The translations under genes and the position numbers were made by a program. DNA of 64,000 nucleotides, taken from a bacterium (GTDB lineage Bacteria > Eisenbacteria > RBG-16-71-46 > CAIMUX01). Positions 59,476 to 64,000 of this stretch are shown here, one piece after another; position 1 is the stretch's first letter, and every line of letters starts with the position of its first letter. The DNA is taken from positions 124,001 to 188,000 of the forward strand of contig JAUIHP010000006.1 in NCBI GenBank assembly GCA_030431975.1, in the 5' to 3' direction. Below the pieces are notes generated by a model that did not search any database, was not told where the DNA came from, and saw nothing but the letters and a program-made list of their open reading frames with translations.

Positions 59476-60567
59476 TGAGAACTCCCGGTATGCGGCTCGC
59501 CCCTCCTGAAACAACGTCGCCTGAAACAGCGGGTCAGACCATACGGGGTCAAAGTCAGGGTCAACGCGAGCGAGCCCGAGGTAATACGGCGTCTCGCGGA
59601 TGGCGAGCCTCAGGTACCTGATGGTTCCCAGGAGATCCTGCTTCTGCGCCGCTACACAGGCGAGGTTGTAGTTCACGACACCACCCATCGATTCATCTTG
59701 AAGTTCAAAGAAGGCGCTCTCTGCTTCGTGGATCCGTCGCTTCTTCAAGAGCGCCAGTGCTCTGTCCTTTCGAAGATCGAAGGATTCAGGGTGTAGGGCT
59801 AGCCCTTCCTCAGCCACCTCAAGCATCCGATCGTAGCTCTCGTCAGCATCGTGCGTGTCGACGGCTGACTCACCATCGAGAAACCAAGTATCACTCAAAA
59901 GGTGGAACACGACCTCCTCGTGGAACCCAGACGCAATGCAGCTATCGAGGGCGGCAATCGCGCCGCGAAAGTCACCGCTGCTATGTAGTCGCTGGGCCTC
60001 GCGAAGTGACTTGCTCGATGGGATAGCCTTGCGTCGGGGCGTGGCCCGCGTAACGTTTCGCGTCTGACGAAGAGGAGCGCCTGTGAGTACTCGCTTCTGA
60101 AGTTTGGTGCGGTGGTCACTGTGTTCGCGATGAAGAACGGAGAAGACTGCCTCGTCGAGTGCATCGACGATCCGCGCAGTTAGACTCGGACCAAGCGTAC
60201 GCGCTTTCATCTCCGTGGCCTGCAGGTGCCGGATCATACTCGGAAGATCACGAGCATTCTGCACGACCAGGATCAAGGGCTTACCAAGTGCATGTGCTTC
60301 GCCCACTTCGACCAAAACGTTCGGATTGCTTCCGTCCAGAAACGCAACGACAGCGTTCGAATAGGCAATGCTCCCTTCGATCTGAGGCAGCCACTCGCCA
60401 TGGCGAACCACGCGGTACGTGACTGCCTGCAACCGTCCAAAGGCACGCTCAATCGCATTGGAAAGCGGACCCTCGACATACTCGGTGTATCGCTTTTGGG
60501 CTGGCAACGACACGAAGATCGTCCGAGCTAGATGTCGTTCTGATGGTTGCGACCTTTGCCTAGGCAT
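59470..60567 (-). CDS. Cassette gene A: NDT/TIR-like domain plus TPR protein
   Basis: A 365-residue cytoplasmic protein. ATG 60567 has GGAG seven bases upstream. Residues about 12-145 match the nucleoside-deoxyribosyltransferase/TIR-like fold: ARTIFVSLPAQKRYTEYVEG at the start, then IEGSIAYSNAVVAFLDGSNP and NVLVEVGEAHALGKPLILVV. The 'NP.V..E.G.A.ALGK' motif, with E87 at the catalytic-Glu position of NDT enzymes, is typical of TIR-like and NDT-like effectors that act on NAD or nucleotides. From about 185 are TPR-type helix pairs (LREAQRLHSSGDFRGAIAAL; AEEGLALHPESFDLRKDRAL; NLACVAAQKQDLLGTIRYLR). The stop codon lies inside an attC-like core. A defence or signalling effector is likely from its architecture; activity is unproven. 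Confidence 0.75.
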   Translation of the reverse strand: MPRQRSQPSERHLARTIFVSLPAQKRYTEYVEGPLSNAIERAFGRLQAVTYRVVRHGEWLPQIEGSIAYSNAVVAFLDGSNPNVLVEVGEAHALGKPLILVVQNARDLPSMIRHLQATEMKARTLGPSLTARIVDALDEAVFSVLHREHSDHRTKLQKRVLTGAPLRQTRNVTRATPRRKAIPSSKSLREAQRLHSSGDFRGAIAALDSCIASGFHEEVVFHLLSDTWFLDGESAVDTHDADESYDRMLEVAEEGLALHPESFDLRKDRALALLKKRRIHEAESAFFELQDESMGGVVNYNLACVAAQKQDLLGTIRYLRLAIRETPYYLGLARVDPDFDPVWSDPLFQATLFQEGRAAYREFST

Positions 60568-60647
60568 GGCAGTCTCCGTTCCTCTGGGCGGACCATCGTG
60601 CACAAATCTGCGCAAATCGGAACTAGCGACTCACTCACGAGACTTCG

Positions 60648-60759
60648 ACCTAACGTCTTTCCGGGTTCAGCTGCAGCCCGACCCCGAAGGGGGATTGGCG
60701 CGAAGCTTTGAAGAAGCGGCGTGACAAGAGGGTCTGTCAGCTGCAACCCCTGTTTAGAT
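60648..60759 (-). other. attC-like recombination site between cassettes A and B
   Basis: A 112-base imperfect palindrome. On the minus strand it ends with GTTAGGT (60654-60648; GTTRRRY core) and begins near ATCTAAAC (60759-60752), a degenerate R'' site that follows the stop of gene B. The inner arms are GGGTTGCAGCTGAC (60749-60736) and GCAGCTGAACCC (60674-60663), complementary except for one extra base, as in attC extrahelical bases. It is strongly similar to the site at 61272-61382. Confidence 0.75.
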
Positions 60760-60768
60760 TGAAGAAAC

Positions 60769-61218
60769 CTATTCACCTGGCACCTTGTAGCCAGCGAGTC
60801 CACGAAGATACTCGTAGGCCGTCAGGACCATACGTTCTAAATCTAGCTTCCACTCCGCCTGGTTCTCCTCAAAGTACGGCTCCCGCGGCAGGTGGAGGAT
60901 TGCCCCGATCTGACCATAAAGCTTCCCCAGGTCGGAGACATCCTTGTCCGTTAATTGGATGCCGAGTGACTCGGACGCGTACGAAAGGTACGAAGGATCC
61001 AGCGCTGAAAGAGCACGATGGAAATCCTTCGGCCTGTAGATTTGAAAGTCCCTTCGCTCGGGCTGCCAGTCCCTGAGTGATAGCAGGATCTCGAAGAACA
61101 AGCCTTCGATGCAGAACCGCAATTCTAGGGCGCAATAGAAGTAGAGGTGCGTATCCGCAGAGACCGTCAAGTCGTTCAGATGAGACCACACCCTATCGAG
61201 GATCGCCTCGCGATCCAT
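60769..61218 (-). CDS. Cassette gene B: unknown 149-residue protein
   Basis: A 149-residue protein from ATG 61218, which has GGAGG eight bases upstream; a longer open frame upstream runs into the attC-like site and is not used. It begins MDREAILDRVWSHLNDLTVS, is mainly alpha-helical by pattern (YFYCALELRFCIEGLFFEIL; WKLDLERMVLTAYEYLRGLA), and is mildly acidic. No family recognised. It sits between two attC-like sites, which is typical of cassettes carrying orphan genes. Stop TAG lies just before the attC R'' site. Confidence 0.7.
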   Translation of the reverse strand: MDREAILDRVWSHLNDLTVSADTHLYFYCALELRFCIEGLFFEILLSLRDWQPERRDFQIYRPKDFHRALSALDPSYLSYASESLGIQLTDKDVSDLGKLYGQIGAILHLPREPYFEENQAEWKLDLERMVLTAYEYLRGLAGYKVPGE

Positions 61219-61271
61219 CCACACGTCCTCCAGAGGCGGGAACGGAGACGGGTTCACATTCTTGTTTGTCA

Positions 61272-61382
61272 ATCTAACGTCTCTGGGGTTCAGCTGCGAC
61301 CCGGCCCCGTAGGGGCCTTGGCGCGTCACTTGGCACAAGTGGCGTGACAAGAGGGATCGTCAGCTGCAACCCTTTGTGAGAA
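61272..61382 (-). other. attC-like recombination site between cassettes B and C
   Basis: A 111-base imperfect palindrome. On the minus strand it ends with GTTAGAT (61278-61272; GTTRRRY core) and opens near TTCTCAC (61382-61376), a degenerate R''. Inner arms GGGTTGCAGCTGAC (61372-61359) and GCAGCTGAACCC (61297-61286) match exactly those of the neighbouring site, again with one extra base on one side. Central parts such as CCCTCTTGTCACGCC are also shared, so the two sites belong to one attC family. Confidence 0.75.
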
Positions 61383-61401
61383 CGCTTCGACGGTAAAGTG
61401 T

Positions 61402-61788
61402 TCACGGTACTGCACTCGTAGTTGCGTTGACCCAATCGCGGAGAGCCTGCTCCCCCATCTGCACATTCGCTGGCGGGGCCAGAGGAAGATGACTGCCATC
61501 CTTAATGGCCGCGCCGGCAGTGCCCTCCTTGAAACAGGATGACGAGTGGGTATCCAATGTAAAGGCAGAAAGTGTTATTCCCTTGGATAGGACGAAGGAG
61601 CGGAAGAAGTGAAGCGCGGGCACGACGCAGTTCAGCCAGTCCTCGAAATCGTCGTCGTGCGCGAAAGCAGGATATCGGAAGGTAGAGCCGCCGATATGTT
61701 CCCAGCCGAATCGTTCAAAGGCCGATCGAATCCTGGTACGGTCGTTTCGGTCGAGGTCGGTCACATCGTATGTTGCTGTAATCGGCAT
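61402..61788 (-). CDS. Cassette gene C: unknown 128-residue protein
   Basis: A 128-residue protein from ATG 61788 (AGGAG and AAGGAA nearby). It starts MPITATYDVTDLDRNDRTRI and continues RSAFERFGWEHIGGSTFRYP, a strand-helix-strand start with an alternating polarity like small ferredoxin-like folds (Cas2/VapD-type), though catalytic residues are not evident. The rest (FEDWLNCVVPALHFFRSFVL; QALRDWVNATTSAVP) is helical. No family recognised with certainty. It is the first cassette after gpmA in the direction of reading, between an attC half-site and the 61272-61382 attC-like site. Confidence 0.68.
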   Translation of the reverse strand: MPITATYDVTDLDRNDRTRIRSAFERFGWEHIGGSTFRYPAFAHDDDFEDWLNCVVPALHFFRSFVLSKGITLSAFTLDTHSSSCFKEGTAGAAIKDGSHLPLAPPANVQMGEQALRDWVNATTSAVP

Positions 61789-61812
61789 TTCCTTGACTCT
61801 CCTTGCGCGTCG

Positions 61813-61838
61813 TTCTAACACGCTCTTCAGCCGAACCC
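61813..61838 (-). other. attC/attI half-site at the gpmA boundary of the array
   Basis: Minus strand GGGGTTCGGCTGAAGAGCGT followed by GTTAGAA (61819-61813) resembles only the right half of an attC site (L' arm plus core). It lies directly after the gpmA stop (61840-61842) and before cassette C, so it marks the left boundary of the array. Weak by itself. Confidence 0.45.
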
Positions 61839-61839
61839 C

Positions 61840-62586
61840 TTACTTCTTCTTCGCCTGATTCGCCACAGAATCAATCGCCTTCGCAATCTCGTCCGGATCC
61901 CCCAGGTACCGATGCCGGATCGGCTTCAGATCCGCATCCAACTCATAGACCAACGGAACTCCTGTCGGAATGTTGAGCCCGACGATGTCCTCATCACTGA
62001 TCCCGTCCAGATGCTTGACCAACGCCCGAAGACTGTTTCCATGCGCGGTAATGAGCACCCGCTTCCCCGAACGGATGACGGGTCCGATCTCTTCTTCCCA
62101 AACCGGAAGAAACCGCTCGACGACGTCCTTCAAACACTCACTGGCGGGCTGCGCTTCAGGGCCGAGGTCGGCGTAGCGTGGATCGAACTTGGGATGCCTC
62201 TCGTCAGTCGGCTCGAGCGCCGGTGGCGGCGTTGCGTAGGAGCGCCGCCAAACCAGGACCTGTTCGTCGCCGTACTTCTCGGCGGTTTCGGCCTTGTTCA
62301 ACCCGGCGAGGGCTCCGTAGTGCCGTTCATTCAGGCGCCAGCGACGAACGACCGGGATCCACATGAGATCCATCTCATCGAGGGTCATCCATAGCGTGCG
62401 AATGGCCCGCTTCAGCAACGACGTGTAGGCGATGTCGAAGCTGAGCCCTTCCGCTTTCAGGAGTTCACCGGCGGTCTTCGCCTCGGCGCGCCCTTTGTCC
62501 GTCAGGTCGACATCGACCCATCCGGTAAAACGGTTCTGCTGGTTCCAAACGCTCTGGCCGTGGCGCAAGAGAACGACGGTGTACAT
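61840..62586 (-). CDS. gpmA: 2,3-bisphosphoglycerate-dependent phosphoglycerate mutase
   Basis: A 248-residue glycolytic enzyme that interconverts 3- and 2-phosphoglycerate. The phosphohistidine motif is [20 protein letters not shown] (H9), with E87 in [17 protein letters not shown] and H182 in [28 protein letters not shown] and the C-terminal [13 protein letters not shown] are typical of dPGM. Length matches the family. It reads towards the cassette array, whose half-site begins two bases after the stop codon, so expression through the cassettes from this gene is possible. Confidence 0.95.
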   Translation of the reverse strand: MYTVVLLRHGQSVWNQQNRFTGWVDVDLTDKGRAEAKTAGELLKAEGLSFDIAYTSLLKRAIRTLWMTLDEMDLMWIPVVRRWRLNERHYGALAGLNKAETAEKYGDEQVLVWRRSYATPPPALEPTDERHPKFDPRYADLGPEAQPASECLKDVVERFLPVWEEEIGPVIRSGKRVLITAHGNSLRALVKHLDGISDEDIVGLNIPTGVPLVYELDADLKPIRHRYLGDPDEIAKAIDSVANQAKKK

Positions 62587-62844
62587 TCATGCCTCCCGGA
62601 TCTTCGTACGCGCGGGATCGCGGTACCGACTGCTGGATTCGCTTCGATGTTACATCACCGCAATGGAACGTGCTCAGCGACAATAGGGCGCTCGCACTTT
62701 CCCCGCTCCAGCCTGGAAACGGGTGGCGCGCCTGGGAACCACGGGAACGCACAGGGAACGCACGGCAACCGCTCGGATCATCTCGGCCCAACTCGACTTC
62801 GACTCTTCGGGGAACGCTCCCTGTGACGACGCAAGAGGCCGACG

Positions 62845-63132
62845 CTAGTCGTGGGCGTAGCCGCCGCCTCCGCCGGACCGGGGACGGGGCTGCCTTTCCC
62901 GCGCCTCGTTGACCCGGACGGACCGGCCTCCGAACGGGCTACCGTTCAACGCCTCGATGGCTTTGTGCGCTTCCTCGTCGTTGGGCATTTCGACGAAGCC
63001 GAATCCTTTGGAACGGCCTGTGTCTCGGTCGAGAATGACGCGGGCGGACGACACTTCACCGTGCACCTCGAAGACTTCGCGGAGTTCACCATCGTCCGTC
63101 GTGTATGGAAGATTGCCAATGTAGATATTCAT
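62845..63132 (-). CDS. Small RRM RNA-binding protein
   Basis: A 95-residue protein with one RNA recognition motif. RNP2 is NIYIGNLPY at residues 2-10 and RNP1 is KGFGFVEM (about 42-49), with the usual aromatic residues for RNA stacking. The layout resembles cyanobacterial and delta-type Rbp proteins, which have a single RRM and a glycine-rich tail (here RPRSGGGGGYAHD). Such proteins often respond to cold and bind mRNA. The gene is on the same strand as gpmA with a 258-base gap (62587-62844), which I find empty of genes. Confidence 0.92.
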   Translation of the reverse strand: MNIYIGNLPYTTDDGELREVFEVHGEVSSARVILDRDTGRSKGFGFVEMPNDEEAHKAIEALNGSPFGGRSVRVNEARERQPRPRSGGGGGYAHD

Positions 63133-63350
63133 CGGTCAGCTCGGTTCTGCGCCGCTGGCGAATCGACGGTTCCGGGCGTGGCGCCAGTCCCGCAACCGTT
63201 CCCTCTCTACGGATCGGGGACTCAACGTCAATTCTCGCCAACGAGTCGCACGCACCGTCCGACACCGCGGGAATCACAACGACGGTCGAATCCCCCTCAA
63301 CGAGTGTCCGCCCGGCGACGGCTCTCAGTCCAGTGTGGAAATCGATCGTG

Positions 63351-64000
63351 TCAAAGAAGAACAAGTGACGTTTGGCGTCCGTCGATGTACTTCATGCCTT
63401 CCGGTCCAAGATAGGCGTCTTCCTCGAGCATGATGAGAACGTCGCGACCCCACTCGGAAACGTGGCACTGCGTGTTCAGTTCGATCGACCAGGCCGTGTC
63501 AGCCCAAACGCGATAGTCTCCCGAGCCCGAGACTCCGTCCTGTTGATCCCACAGACCAACCGTGGCTCCGGCGGCGTGTCCGTGCACGCCGAGCGGATGC
63601 GTGTAGATGCTCGGCCGAAGCCCGGCCTCCATCGCCCGCCTGCGTGCGGCGGCCAGCACCTCGTTTCCCGTTCGACCGGGATGGAACTCTTCGAGCAGCA
63701 GATCCTGAACGCGATTGCACGCCGACATGGCTGCCCGGAGCCCCTCGGGAGCTTCCGACTCTCCCGGCAACAAGACGTAGGCGTGCTGCTGTGTGTCGGT
63801 GTGCAGCCCCATGTAGACGATCCCAAGATCGACATGAACGAGGTCGCCGGGCTGGATGACCTCCTCTTTATGCTTGTCCTGGAAGGCGCGGTCTTTGTCG
63901 GCGGGAAGCGCTCGCTGCAACTCCACGGTGGGATGAAACCAGGCATGGAATCCGAGCGCCCGGATCTTTTCCCGGTACCACCAGACGAGATCGGCCGTCG
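63351..64000 (-). CDS. M24-family metallopeptidase (partial, cut by the window edge)
   Basis: The C-terminal 216 codons of a gene extending beyond 64000. The sequence is of the M24 (aminopeptidase P/creatinase) 'pita-bread' fold: VHVDLGIVYMGLHTDTQQHA holds the first two Asp ligands, IYTHPLGVHGHAAGATVGLW the His, and WSIELNTQC a Glu ligand. The upstream part (WWYREKIRALGFHAWFHPTV) fits the preceding helix region of such proteins and shows the frame is continuous with the window edge rather than starting at the GTG at 63926. Substrate is unknown; Xaa-Pro peptidase activity is a family guess. The stop is at 63351-63353. Between it and the RRM gene (63133-63350) I see nothing else I can support. 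Confidence 0.85.
   Translation of the reverse strand, partial: TADLVWWYREKIRALGFHAWFHPTVELQRALPADKDRAFQDKHKEEVIQPGDLVHVDLGIVYMGLHTDTQQHAYVLLPGESEAPEGLRAAMSACNRVQDLLLEEFHPGRTGNEVLAAARRRAMEAGLRPSIYTHPLGVHGHAAGATVGLWDQQDGVSGSGDYRVWADTAWSIELNTQCHVSEWGRDVLIMLEEDAYLGPEGMKYIDGRQTSLVLL

Noticed and set aside
63086-63364. 92-codon minus-strand frame overlapping the RRM start and the M24 end
   Set aside because: Starts in the M24 tail and overlaps the RRM start by 47 bases; no ribosome site or family pattern, so it looks like chance.
1-64000. tRNA, rRNA or transposase genes
   Set aside because: None seen; no transposase motif, inverted terminal repeats or cloverleaf that I could support.

Overview
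The window is GC-rich bacterial chromosome from a Gram-negative organism. It encodes an Omp85-type barrel, lipoproteins, a periplasmic multihaem cytochrome and a type II-secretion-like pseudopilin. Several secreted proteins end in a FlgD-like Ig domain, and some carry choice-of-anchor-D repeats, FG-GAP repeats, Cys-rich GACC repeats or a DUF5916 barrel. That mix is typical of FCB-superphylum relatives such as Eisenbacteria or Krumholzibacteriota. This placement is an inference from protein style; there is no rRNA here to confirm it. No tRNA, rRNA, CRISPR array, transposase or integrase is visible.

Layout. 1-9 kb: a small lipoprotein, an Omp85-like barrel and a 2133-residue secreted repeat protein. 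9-14.4 kb: a tightly overlapping minus-strand operon, moaB, double GNAT, small membrane protein, GNAT-YkgJ fusion, GNAT, DUF3052, STAS and YqeG-like HAD phosphatase. 14.7-18.3 kb: a hybrid histidine kinase and a membrane-anchored TPR protein. 18.4-22.6 kb: a methyltransferase, an ankyrin protein and a secreted five-haem cytochrome. 22.9-23.0 kb: the remnant of a PIN toxin-antitoxin pair. 23-35 kb: a 1757-residue secreted repeat protein, then an operon of Na+/solute symporter, GH130, GH38 alpha-mannosidase and HAD hydrolase, which suggests mannoside uptake and breakdown. 35-39 kb: pseudopilin, HAMP protein, FG-GAP protein and Reeler-domain protein. 39.5-42.3 kb: a polytopic membrane protein, then an antitoxin-like gene with a truncated PIN toxin. 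42.4-46.2 kb: two MscS-like channel genes either side of an ECF sigma factor. 46-59 kb: housekeeping and repair genes (ppc, SIMPL, PPOX, GNATs, Ada-AlkA fusion, ogt, DUF5916, purC).

The most notable segment is 59.4-61.84 kb, between purC and gpmA. Three small genes of unrelated type, all on the minus strand, are separated by two ~112-bp elements that look like integron attC sites. Each has a GTTAGRT core, inverted arms differing by one extrahelical base and a nearly identical body. A half-site borders gpmA and a degenerate site overlaps the stop codon of the last cassette. I read this as a cluster of attC sites lacking an integrase (CALIN). One cassette encodes an NDT/TIR-like N-terminal domain joined to TPRs, an architecture that suggests a nucleotide-metabolising defence effector. 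The end of the window has an RRM protein and part of an M24 peptidase.
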